In this document: positions 18,865 through 27,989 of the stretch, one piece after another
Layout: each line of letters begins with the position of its first letter
How positions within the stretch are numbered: the stretch's first letter is position 1
NCBI GenBank assembly: GCA_001839685.1
Contig: MLAK01000980.1
Span: forward strand, 1-41,007
Direction of reading: 5' to 3'
DNA length: 41,007 nt
Source: Tritrichomonas foetus
Lineage: Eukaryota > Parabasalia > Tritrichomonadida > Tritrichomonadidae
The notes under the pieces: model-generated
Told to the model about the DNA's origin: nothing
Database searches by the model: none
Seen by the model: the letters and a program-made list of their open reading frames with translations, nothing else
Program-made: the position numbers and the translations under genes

Positions 18865-19551
18865 TTATTTTGGCCTGCAGTATTGGTACATCACAACAAA
18901 GTGAGAAACGCTTCCCATTAATACATAAAGGTGCCATACAGCATGGAAAAATGGAATCCGACTGTCTTTTGCGAAAAAGTAAGTTCCCATTGTGTAGAAC
19001 AATCCGCCAATCACCAGCCAGTATAGTCCCCGTGTTGGAAGGTTTTGATATAGGTCTTTAATAGAGAAAATACAAACCCATCCCATTCCAATATAAAAGA
19101 GAAGCTGAAGTTTCCAAAAGCCATCAAAATGCAAAATCTTGAGAAAAGTGCCAATTATTGCAATTGTCCAAATTACAGCCAGCATGACATATCCTGCTGT
19201 TCCTTTGAGGGTGACAAGCGTGAGGGGAGTGTAGCTACCTGCAATGAGTATGTAGATAGACACATGATCACCGTAGCGTGTAATGAGTTTTAATTTGTCT
19301 GATTTAACCCAATGATAGAGCGTGGAGTTCCAGTAGAGGATGTTAAGCGAGATTCCGAAAATCGTATTTCCAATAATCAAAGAAATATCGCCAATTTGAA
19401 CAGATTTAATGACGAGCATGATGAGAGCGGGAATTGAAGCGAGGGCGCCGACAAAGTGAGTGAGAGTATTAACGAGTTCTTCAGCGGGATCAAGCCATTC
19501 TGGCAATTCTGCCATTGGCTCGAAGGTGAAAAAGTTTTTAATTGCTTTCAT
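18865..19551 (-). CDS. PAQR / HlyIII-family seven-helix membrane protein
   Basis: A 228-residue polytopic membrane protein of the progestin/adipoQ receptor and hemolysin-III superfamily, thought to be metal-dependent lipid hydrolases, often ceramidase-like. Family signatures are present: E25-N28-T31-H32 in helix 1 (EELVNTLTHFVG), STLYH in helix 2 with the metal-binding H80, D95-H96, the AGSYTP motif (104-109), and HAVWHLYVLMGSVSH at the end with H203, H207 and H217. Seven hydrophobic segments can be counted. Length is close to bacterial HlyIII proteins rather than animal PAQRs, so a bacterial-type origin is possible but not shown. All expected metal ligands are kept. A TCATTA initiator-like word lies 14-19 bases before the ATG. 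Confidence 0.92.
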   Translation of the reverse strand: MKAIKNFFTFEPMAELPEWLDPAEELVNTLTHFVGALASIPALIMLVIKSVQIGDISLIIGNTIFGISLNILYWNSTLYHWVKSDKLKLITRYGDHVSIYILIAGSYTPLTLVTLKGTAGYVMLAVIWTIAIIGTFLKILHFDGFWKLQLLFYIGMGWVCIFSIKDLYQNLPTRGLYWLVIGGLFYTMGTYFFAKDSRIPFFHAVWHLYVLMGSVSHFVVMYQYCRPK

Positions 19552-20050
19552 GATTCTGATTTTTTAATGACAAACTTTTTGAATAGTCATTAAAATTCTT
19601 TGAATTAACATGAGCAAAAAGTGATCGCGCCAACTTTTTAAATGTTGAAGAACAAACCCAAAAATCTACATCTTTCTGAGTGATAAATATTCGTTGTTTA
19701 TTGATAAAAAATTATTCACATTTAGATTCCTGAACATTTAACCAATCTATTAGATAGTCTAATTTATCGGGATTATTTCACTCTGCTTAATCATGCCAGT
19801 TCTGTCCAAGTCATTGTTTTACCAAACCTCCTTCCAGTTAATCTAATAAAATACTAACATGTACTTCAGTGATTTTGGCAGTATGAAATGAAAATCAAAA
19901 AGAATTTATTTATTCAGCCATTTATTGATTCAAAAATAATTCTTGACATATTTGGTCTGGTATTCATGCCATTTTTTCTGGAATTCGTATGATGGAAAGA
20001 TGAAAAAGTAGCCAATTTATGAATGAAAAGAATGTTTATTTATCACCTAT
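19552..20050. other. Intergenic between PAQR and KDEL-receptor genes
   Basis: Apart from the promoter elements next to the PAQR start, I see no gene or repeat in this 500-base AT-rich stretch. Confidence 0.5.
19565..19589 (-). promoter_or_regulatory. Candidate core promoter of the PAQR gene
   Basis: On the minus strand a 16-base word TGACTATTCAAAAAGT (19589-19574) is followed after three bases by TCATTA (19570-19565), which fits the trichomonad initiator consensus TCA-Y-W. The ATG is 14 bases on. The 16-base word recurs exactly at 24886-24901 upstream of the poly(A) polymerase relic. Confidence 0.45.
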
Positions 20051-20707
20051 TCACAAAGGAAGGTGTGCGCTTCTTCCGCTGATCTTCAACTTGAAGTATT
20101 CATAGATGAAGTCACTGTATATGAGCGTCTGTATGATTCCTGTGATCCAGACGACGTGCGGGGTCTTGCCTGTGTCTGTGACCAATTTGTAGATCCAATT
20201 GAGGAGATAGAAGAGACGATAAACTGAGAGGAAGAAAACGTATTCGCGGTTCATAATGTCGAACTTGCTGCTTCTGGCCATGAGGAAAATTTGCGGGAGG
20301 ATAGCTACACATTCGACCCATAGCGAATATGCGAAAACAAACGAGTAGAGCGATTTGTATGGTCGAGTGAAGTAGGCTAATGGCAAGCTGATGATGAAGA
20401 GAAAAGTAACGCGAAAAGTGTCGTGACGATCTTCATATGTATATTTGATATTGGTTGGGCCGAATTTCATGATGACGCAGATGGCTAAAGCTGAGCCAAT
20501 GTAGAAAATCTTGAAGAGAATGTTATAGAGAGGTGGATCAAAGAAGCCATCATTGCAATATCTTGTCAAAAATACAACAAGATAAGCGAATTGCGTTTTG
20601 AGGGAGATGCCGGAGCATGACTTCTTTGAAAACATTTTGTAGAGTAAAATAACGACGGAAATAAGGTGCGAGAAATCAGCAAGGTATCGAAATATATTCC
20701 ACATCAT
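20051..20707 (-). CDS. ERD2: ER lumen protein-retaining (KDEL/HDEL) receptor
   Basis: A 218-residue seven-helix Golgi/ER membrane protein that captures escaped ER-resident proteins by their C-terminal KDEL-like signal and returns them in COPI vesicles. The match to ERD2 runs end to end: the N-terminus MWNIFRYLADFSHLISVVIL, SCSGISLKTQ, RYCNDGFF, the HDTFRVTFL block, ECVAILPQIF, YVFFLSVYRLFYLLNWIY and the last helix with QTLIYSDFIYEYF. Length is near the family's 212 residues. Two Met codons start the frame; either would give a normal protein. The C-terminal tail (KLKISGRSAHLPL) is short and basic as in the family, ending in the familiar LPL/LPA. Confidence 0.97.
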   Translation of the reverse strand: MMWNIFRYLADFSHLISVVILLYKMFSKKSCSGISLKTQFAYLVVFLTRYCNDGFFDPPLYNILFKIFYIGSALAICVIMKFGPTNIKYTYEDRHDTFRVTFLFIISLPLAYFTRPYKSLYSFVFAYSLWVECVAILPQIFLMARSSKFDIMNREYVFFLSVYRLFYLLNWIYKLVTDTGKTPHVVWITGIIQTLIYSDFIYEYFKLKISGRSAHLPL

Positions 20708-21684
20708 TTTCTTTTAAAATTTTAAGAATTGGAGATTAAGTGGCCAAATAACTCGTATCGGCGTCTAAAATCACATTAGGTGAATTTTTGTATAAAAGAG
20801 GTGAAATACTGTTTTACATTTCTAACTTGAAACAATTTTTTTTAAGGATGTAGTCTCACCGATCAAAAAGCACTCAAAATATGTTTCAATAGTATCATTC
20901 AAAATAAAAATTGAGAGAACTTTTTGAATTGTGATTATTTTTTACTACATTCAATTTATTTTATATGATTACGGAATGTATAGAAATTTTCGAACGAAAG
21001 AAATTCCAACTTTAATACGAAGAAAATGATCAATAACATTAATTCCATCAGAAAAATATTTTTCATTGCTTTTGCCTATAAATTTAGATAGATATCAAAT
21101 TCGATCATTAATTAATTAATGATTTGTCTTCTTAATCTTGAAATCCCAAGAAAGTTTAACAAACTAAATACAAGTTGCTTACGTACGAGCTAAACAAACA
21201 AAACAAACAAACTAAAAAAGATTCAGTTAAATTTCAATAAAAAAATATCCAGAAAAATTCAATTGTGCTTCTGTCGAGGAGATTTTTTATAATATCGATA
21301 ATCAGATCTGTTGTTTCATCAAATAATTATTATTTTATTGTTTGCAGAGCTGGGAAGAAACTTGTTTATTTTGTCATTTCTTATTAATCGAATTTCTTGA
21401 CATCTTATTTTTGAGAAGTTTAAGAATAAGAACATAAAGTTTTGATTTTGAGTTATTATCTGTTCCTTGTGCAATTACTATGATTCTTAATGTCAGATGT
21501 AGTTTTGTATCACGAAGATTATTAGCAATCAATGCCATGATTTCCTTCTAGATCATATTACATTGATAAAGAATAACCAAAAATTATTGTACAAAAGAAA
21601 AATCATGATTTTGGTATTCATGAATTTGCGTGAAGTTACATTTATCTTTATTGTCGTGTTATTAGAGTCATTTCTTCCAAAAAG
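20708..21684. other. Intergenic upstream of ERD2
   Basis: Mostly AT-rich DNA without a gene. ACTTTTTGAATTGTGA at 20929-20944 is a partial match to the 16-base promoter-like word. On the minus strand about 21365-21540 reads open for roughly 55 codons (begins MALIANNLRD) without a recognised domain. It may be another gene remnant of the adjoining graveyard. Confidence 0.4.
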
Positions 21685-21957
21685 ACCATTCTGAACCAAA
21701 TCAACCACTTTTGGAAAATAATTATCATCAAGAAAAACATTGACTGACATTAAATCACGATGAATAACTTTTGTTTTTATGTAAAGAATTCATCATGAAT
21801 GCCGATCAAACTACATTAAATTTATTGTAAAGTTACATTCTTTGGGCGCATTTTGATAAATTTCGGCATTCAATTTAGTTATCATTGATTTAAATTGATT
21901 TTTCGGCATTCCATGATCGAGTATCATCTAAAGGGTTCCTTTTTTCATATATTCTGT
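21685..21957 (-). pseudogene. Decayed protein-kinase fragment
   Basis: In one minus-strand frame the sequence reads TEYMKKGTL (hinge), then about 55 codons with in-frame stops at three sites, then VIHRDLMSVNVFLDDNYFP and KVVDLV. This is the order of a trichomonad tyrosine-kinase-like domain: hinge, HRDLKxxN catalytic loop, and a DFG degraded to DLV. The catalytic-loop Lys is Met. I see neither the ATP Lys, the APE motif, nor a usable start. A typical gene would also have N-terminal repeats or a C-lobe, which are not visible. It is a relic; whether the stops are real depends on the assembly. Confidence 0.6.
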
Positions 21958-22043
21958 TTATAAATCACTGACATAGAAACGCCAAATCAAATGAATTAGT
22001 CATGGTTAATGCATGGTGAAGGAGTTCCTGATGAATCCAGTGA

Positions 22044-22950
22044 TTATGTAATTTTCGTCGGAAACACCGGAAAATGAGATTTTGTTTTCAGTATTAATTC
22101 GAAACATATGACTTCGTTTTTATTGTTTATAATTGTGGAAAATGCAATACCATCATGTTGATTAATACGTTCACTATCTAATGCGTTATGAAAGACGAAT
22201 TTCTGTAGCTTTATGCTCACTACAATCATATCCAACCTTTAACCACAAGCAATAAAACCATCAAATGGACTTTGATTCCAGATATCAAGTCATGAATGTA
22301 AAAGATTGATATATCCAATTGCGCTAAAATTACCATCAGTTTGGAATGGTGATGAGTATCTCATAAACTATGGCAAATACCATTCTCAAATCACGATGTA
22401 ATTAATTGATGTTCATGATTTCCATCTCCTGTTCATACCCATTCTCCATCGCCTCTGTCTTTTAATGAAATAATTGCAGTAGTAATCCATTCTATAGTAT
22501 CAACTTTAATTAAATCACCTGTATAAAACCCTAATAATGTGTTATTTGATGATGATTTGATTTCTAAGAGTTGTTTCATGATATTATTTCTTTAATTTGC
22601 TACAGGATTAAAACGTTCAAATCTTTAAGACCATTTTGTAATTAAATCGTAATCAACATTTAAATGCCGTGAATATTTAATTGGAATATGATAATGTTGC
22701 TAAATTCAATCTTGTTCGTAAACATTTTCGTTTGAGGTCCATGTTCATGTGAAGAAGTTGGCGAAGAAACTAATTTTCCTGTTCTATCTTCAACTATAAT
22801 CTGATCATAAAAGACAGTACATTCTTTCATCATTGTATAAATTAATTCTTACAATATTTTTTCATCATTAGTATATAAATAGTAATCAAATATATTTTGA
22901 AAAATCCAAAGAACAGCACCAGGTTACCAGCCCCAAGAAAATGGCCAACC
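22044..22950 (-). pseudogene. Decayed GH95-type alpha-L-fucosidase
   Basis: Blocks typical of glycoside hydrolase family 95, which removes alpha-1,2-fucose, appear in the right order on the minus strand. GWPFSWGW (near 22950) with FDYYLYTNDEK matches the WPxGxAW...YxxTxDxxF region; VEDRTGKLVSSPTSSHEHG (22790-22740) matches the SPSTSPEN block with its acidic residue kept; GFYTGDLIK (about 22530) matches HxSHLxGLYPG; ISLKDRGDGEW and TGDGNHEHQLIT match the RGDG...W and DGNHAY blocks; SPFQTDGNFSAIG (about 22350) matches PFQIDGNFG; DGFIACG...R is like the C-terminal GLxARGG. Many stops (at least six) and at least one frameshift interrupt it. The N-terminal beta-domain is not recognisable. The family is mainly bacterial, so lateral gain followed by loss is plausible. 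Confidence 0.75.
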
Positions 22951-23400
22951 AAGATATAACATTATCTGGATAAGATATGAAATATTCTCGAATAGAAGAA
23001 TTAATGTTGAACCTTGATAATCAAATTGAACAATTGAAATTGCTCGATCAAGACATCAATATAGAACATAATTCGTTATTTACTTTGTTTATGATATCTT
23101 CTAATGGAAATTTTATTACACCAAACAAAACATATTTACCATATTATCCGCCTGATTCATTTTCACTTGTTAATTTCATCGCATTCAATACTAACTTCAT
23201 TATCTTTGCCTTCACGGAATCATTGTTGAATTCGACGGAACATAACAAAGCATCACCATTTTATCCTTAACTTTTACCTACATTATAATTAGACTTATTC
23301 TTCGAATGTAAAATGTTCTGTTCGAATTTCATCATTTCTAAGTGTTGAGTTGTTGCAGCTGCATAGGCTGGCCTATCATTCACAAATGATATATAATTTA
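22951..23400 (-). other. Degenerate reading frame, possibly more of the same relic
   Basis: Upstream of the GH95-like blocks on the minus strand, one frame from about 23390 to 23000 is open apart from three or four stops (contains RPAYAAATTQHLEMMKFEQN and YGKYVLFGVIKFPLEDIINK). I recognise no family. It could be the badly decayed N-terminal domain of the fucosidase or a separate relic. The plus strand of 22977-23270 is also open for 97 codons, which I take as a shadow. Confidence 0.3.
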
Positions 23401-23664
23401 TTTATATTTATATAATGGATATCCATTCATCACCAGTTTGGATTTCTATTTGCATCTAGTAATAAATAGCGATAAAATTTAATGAAAAAATGGATGTGAA
23501 ATAATTACAAATGTTCATACATCAGTGCTCTGTGAACATTTTTCGATCCTTATATTTGATGTTGTGAGAAATGGCTTGCATAAACAGTTGCATCTTTTTA
23601 AATTAAATCAGAATAGTTAATCAAAACCGTAAATATACAAATGCTGGGTGCTATTTATTAAGTT

Positions 23665-24217
23665 NNNNNNNNNNNNNNNNNNNNNNNNNNNNNNNNNNNN
23701 NNNNNNNNNNNNNNNNNNNNNNNNNNNNNNNNNNNNNNNNNNNNNNNNNNNNNNNNNNNNNNNNNNNNNNNNNNNNNNNNNNNNNNNNNNNNNNNNNNNN
23801 NNNNNNNNNNNNNNNNNNNNNNNNNNNNNNNNNNNNNNNNNNNNNNNNNNNNNNNNNNNNNNNNNNNNNNNNNNNNNNNNNNNNNNNNNNNNNNNNNNNN
23901 NNNNNNNNNNNNNNNNNNNNNNNNNNNNNNNNNNNNNNNNNNNNNNNNNNNNNNNNNNNNNNNNNNNNNNNNNNNNNNNNNNNNNNNNNNNNNNNNNNNN
24001 NNNNNNNNNNNNNNNNNNNNNNNNNNNNNNNNNNNNNNNNNNNNNNNNNNNNNNNNNNNNNNNNNNNNNNNNNNNNNNNNNNNNNNNNNNNNNNNNNNNN
24101 NNNNNNNNNNNNNNNNNNNNNNNNNNNNNNNNNNNNNNNNNNNNNNNNNNNNNNNNNNNNNNNNNNNNNNNNNNNNNNNNNNNNNNNNNNNNNNNNNNNN
24201 NNNNNNNNNNNNNNNNN
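23665..24217. other. Assembly gap (553 N)
   Basis: An unbroken run of N. The sequence on the right restarts in an A run inside the poly(A) polymerase relic; the left flank is AT-rich DNA. Its true length and content are unknown. Confidence 1.
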
Positions 24218-24715
24218 AAAAAAAAAACATTCTTCCTGCATTACCTGATAAATCAGGACGTGATTGAAAACCAAATAAAACAAAATTAATTAAAAGATTT
24301 GAGCCAATACCACCATTTGAAGGATCATAGATTTTATTCCATATATGAAAAGTTTCATAAACATTTAAATTGGCTTTAAAAGTGGAGAATAAGTTAAAAC
24401 TTTTTCGGACACGAGAAATATTCATTGCACGATGATTATTCAAAGCACATATATCAATACTGAATCCAAAGGGTCATTCTAACAGTTTAATTATTGGAAC
24501 ATTAGCATTATCAATTATTTTATAGTTAGAAATCATTTTTGATTTTAAAAAGAGTTTTGTTAATGTTCTTAAAATATTAGAAATATCAGAATCTTTTGGT
24601 AAATTTAGAATGACGAAATCAATATCACCAATTGGAATATGAATTTAAGTCGCTGAGAATCTTTGGGGATGGTGATTGAGTTTTGTAAATATTTTTCAAT
24701 GATATTAGTAGACAT
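24218..24715 (-). pseudogene. Decayed TRF4-type non-canonical poly(A) polymerase, cut by the gap
   Basis: Reading from an ATG at 24715, the first frame gives MSTNIIEKYL to SQRLKF. A second frame then continues with PIGDIDFVILNLP (the nucleotidyltransferase GDIDhhI signature), VPIIKLLE, a TGA exactly where Trp would be expected, PFGFSIDICALNN (the third carboxylate region), and SNGGIGSNLLINF, the conserved GG-hG motif of TRF4/Cid1 enzymes that add A or U tails to RNA. The first and second frames do not join, and roughly 40 residues including the usual FGS turn are missing, so an internal deletion plus frameshift is likely. The 3' part enters the assembly gap. Without the FGS motif and with the stop it cannot be functional as read. 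Confidence 0.75.
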
Positions 24716-24717
24716 GG

Positions 24718-24901
24718 TAATGACTAATCATATTTTTTTTTTTTTTTTCTGCTTCAGTTGGATTTAGTCATCACACAAACGATTTTAAATGACCATTTAA
24801 ATGCTATCTTTCAAGATTAATCCATGTTTCTTCATTTTGGATTGGGTTTGAAGAAGCTTACGGAAAATCTGATTTTAAAAAAATGACTTTTTGAATAGTC
24901 A
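24718..24901 (-). promoter_or_regulatory. Fossil promoter region of the poly(A) polymerase relic
   Basis: TCATTA (24723-24718) lies three bases before the relic's ATG and looks like a trichomonad initiator. The 16-base word TGACTATTCAAAAAGT lies further upstream at 24901-24886, identical to that near the PAQR start. More ACTTTTTG words follow at about 24972 and 25024. Confidence 0.4.
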
Positions 24902-25555
24902 CTGTTTTTTTCAGATGTTTACAGAGGTGATTATATTGAAATCTTAAAAATACTTTTTAAGGGAGATCTATTACTTTTTGAGGGCGACTGACAGCTTTTT
25001 GTGATTTCATCAGAAAAAATTATTCACTTTTTGTGCATGTTTGTTTCAAAATAATTCTGAGATATCTCAAATATTTCAATACCCATCTGAAACATCATCA
25101 TCATNACATNTTCAATTTTTTTAATAGTTAACGGCATGGGACTACATCCTTAAATATAGAGATGTCAATATGAAGAACAGTAAATGACTATATATTTACA
25201 AAGTCTTCTTGCTTATCAAAATTCTAAATATTATTGTTTATCCAATTCACTAATTCAATGCAAAGTTTTTTTTGTGAGATGAATAGAACATAATTTATAA
25301 TACTTAGTACATTATCAGTAGAATTAACCATTAATAAACAAATTTGTTTGATAGGAATACTTATTGTAAATTGATCATCATGATTGAATAATTAATTGAA
25401 AGAATTAACCCGTAAAATAAATATTAGATAGAAGCATATACAAAATTAATAAAATTGATTTCCTGTACAGGAAATAACAATATATACATTTTTACACATA
25501 ATCATTATATTATTGGTTACACAGAATAACAAGAAGATAGCAAACTTAATATGGC
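24902..25555. other. Intergenic, nothing recognised
   Basis: AT-rich DNA with two ambiguous bases (25105, 25110) and no gene. It contains the 3' flank of the bromodomain gene at its right end. Confidence 0.5.
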
Positions 25556-26257
25556 TTAAGTCCATTTTTTCGGATAAGGAATTCCAGCTTCTTCAAGTGT
25601 GTTCCTTACGAAATCTCTTGCAGCAACAAAAGTTGCAGGGTTGAGTTTATAAATATCAATATCAACATTTCTTGATTCTGTCGCCAATTCAGGTTGTGAC
25701 TCAACAACAACATTAATTAATTTTTCATGATCTTTATGGCTTTTCAGCAGTTTCACCGCTTCAATAAATAATCTCACATCTCTATCTGTAAAAAGCTGTG
25801 AACATATTTTCTTTGTTGGATCTATGCCAGCAAGCCTATAAAGCATTTCTTTAGGCGGATTATTATTCAGATTATTGATTTTTTCACGGAGCGTGTTTAC
25901 TTCTTCCCACCATTCTTTCACATTATCCGCTAAAAATAACGCACGATATTCATTTTCAAAGATTGCCTCAATTTCATCACATATGACAGAAACTATATCA
26001 TCTGCTCCATAATATGTTCGAGTATTGTCCCATATTTTATTAACAGCTTGATACCATTCATCGATATTTTTGTATCTTTTGGCTTTGAGATTTTTTTTAA
26101 TCGTTGTAAGGTCAATCGGCTTCTTAATTACTTTGTGATAATCATCTGGACAATTCTCTCCAGGAATCAAAGGGATTGAAAAAGGGCGAGATGCAGGGTG
26201 CTTCATTACCGCATTTAATATTTTTTCTGCGATTGGGATAAATGAGAAATCACTCAT
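25556..26257 (-). CDS. BET-like protein: one bromodomain plus NET domain
   Basis: A 233-residue chromatin reader. Residues 8-108 form a bromodomain: CPDDYHKVIKKPIDLTTIKKNL is the ZA-loop/PIDL signature, followed by a helix ending WDNTRTYYG. The C-terminus (about 155-222) looks like an extra-terminal (NET) domain, with LINVVVESQPEL and DIDIYKLNPATF matching the hIxxxxP and IDhxxLxxxTL pattern of BRD2/3/4 and Bdf1. It therefore has BET order but a single bromodomain and is very short, as seen in some protists. At the position of the acetyl-lysine-binding Asn (the last N of NxxxYN) there is Tyr83, so acetyl-lysine recognition may be lost or changed. The ATG is the first in the frame. Confidence 0.88.
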   Translation of the reverse strand: MSDFSFIPIAEKILNAVMKHPASRPFSIPLIPGENCPDDYHKVIKKPIDLTTIKKNLKAKRYKNIDEWYQAVNKIWDNTRTYYGADDIVSVICDEIEAIFENEYRALFLADNVKEWWEEVNTLREKINNLNNNPPKEMLYRLAGIDPTKKICSQLFTDRDVRLFIEAVKLLKSHKDHEKLINVVVESQPELATESRNVDIDIYKLNPATFVAARDFVRNTLEEAGIPYPKKWT

Positions 26258-27978
26258 CTCTTCTTTGGGTTAAACGTCTTTTATCAAGCCAAATTACATA
26301 TCAAAAAGTTATCGTATTCCCATCATATGTCAAAAATATTTATATTCAAAAAAAGGGGTTGACTTTGTGATTAATTTGAATATTTTTCAATTATCGATGA
26401 TATATATTCAAATTCAGAAGCAGACGAATACCGATGATAAATTTGAATGATTTTGTATGAACATTTTCACTTGATAAATGCTCACTTCATTTTGGACGAT
26501 TTATAAACTATTGAAAATCTTCTCAACCCAAATCAATGATCATTGAAAAAGCCCGCAAAAGGTTTGCTACACTGTATTTTCATTAGCGTAAACTATTCAA
26601 TATTGGTTTAAGGGCATAGTTTAGCAAGAGATGGTTATATTTATATTTTGGCCTTAATTTCTCCATGGATGGTCAAACATTCCAATTAAATAGAAAAATG
26701 TAATCCCAAAAACCTGTTCGATGTCCTAAATATGATTTTATAGTTTTATTATAGCTGATAAATCTGAAATATCAGTTAAATGTTATCATCATGAGAAATG
26801 AAGATTCCATCATCAATTATTTTTTCGTGGCTGAGAAAGCTCGACGTCAAGTTGTAGACATTCCTATGAATGATTTAAGTTGCCTGCTAACGATTTTTGA
26901 TAGATGACGATAATGCCGGAATAAATTTTTTAAAATTGGTTGTTTAAATATCCCCAACTGGAAGAAATAAATAATTCTTATATTGTTGCTATGTATTTGT
27001 ATTTGTATTCTAATGGGTAATTAAATTTATTTATTATTATATGCAGAAAATAAATTGGATAAAGATGTTTTAAACAGTCCATTTTTGGGGCCTCACAAAT
27101 TAAAAATAATCATTTTCTGAAAAAGTTACCATCAGAAAATTTATATTTGAAATATCTTTTGATATCTAATTAATATAGTGTTAATATTGTAATAAGATAT
27201 ATTATATTATTAGTTAATAGCTGCATGAGATGTAAAATAATAATATTAATGATTTAAATCAAATTAAATTTATTCATATTTTATTTTCATTCAATTTTTT
27301 TTAGTATAGTCATTATCTATCTTTCTGAAATTCACAAGATAATTTGATATGTAAAATTTAGGACTTGAAATGTCTGTTACTGGGAAAAATAGGAAACTAA
27401 TAATTTTTACTAATCATATGATTATTTCATTTACTGGTTAACTCTAGATGTAGGGATTGGGTTTATAAAGAGATGCTTTCATGTCTAATGGTTTTTTGAT
27501 TTGTTTTCGCAATGCTTTTCTATATTCGAAGTACTCAGATGAATGATAAAAATTTTTTCTTTGAATAGCATTCAATTTTTTCAATCATTTTCTTCTTTTT
27601 TTAATGAATCCACTTTTCACTCCAATATAATATGCTGAAAAAAATATATCATATAAAACATCAAATATAAAAAGCTATATCAGAATATAATAAAATATTA
27701 TAGATAAAATAAAAAGATAATTCTATTTTATATTTACAAAATATTCTGTTAATTATTTTGTAAATTGTAAACACTTACAAAAAGTTTCAATTTCCCCAAG
27801 CATGTCATCCAAAAGTGTGGAATAAAAACGAAATAAATTATTATTATGATTTCATCTTTATTAACTACGTCTATATATTCTTTAAACTAAGTTAACAATT
27901 GATTTCATAAATTTTCCCCGAAGATATCGATAAACAACCTATTTCTCTCAAATAAATATAACCATCTCTTGCTAAACT
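26258..27978. other. 1.7-kb intergenic region between divergent genes
   Basis: No gene recognised. It holds the two arms of the inverted repeat and the roughly 1.3 kb between them, which is AT-rich. A 39-codon frame (MRNEDSIINYFF, from about 26791, plus strand) is the only notable open stretch and has no recognised domain. It also contains both 5' flanks, with TCAAAAAGTTATCG at 26291-26304 upstream of the BET-like gene. Confidence 0.5.
26607..26644 (-). repeat. Left arm of a perfect 38-bp inverted repeat
   Basis: Exact reverse complement of 27952-27989. Read on the minus strand it contains the same ACTATGCCCTTAAA start-codon context as the EDRF1-like gene, but the frame stops after five codons. 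Confidence 0.97.
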
Positions 27979-27989
27979 ATGCCCTTAAA
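27952..27989 (+). repeat. Right arm of a perfect 38-bp inverted repeat, containing a start codon
   Basis: Covers the last 27 bases before, and the first 11 bases of, the EDRF1-like coding region (ATG at 27979). It is identical on the opposite strand to 26607-26644. Confidence 0.97.

Noticed and set aside
18865..19551. Reading the HlyIII-family protein as a hemolysin toxin
   Set aside because: The family name is historical; the conserved metal-binding residues point to a PAQR-type membrane enzyme or receptor.
22977..23270. 97-codon plus-strand frame next to the fucosidase relic
   Set aside because: It has no recognisable domain and lies opposite a degenerate minus-strand frame in a decayed region; probably chance.
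23648..24443. Long frames crossing the run of N
   Set aside because: They are open only because N has no stops. Only the real bases to the right of 24217 were used.
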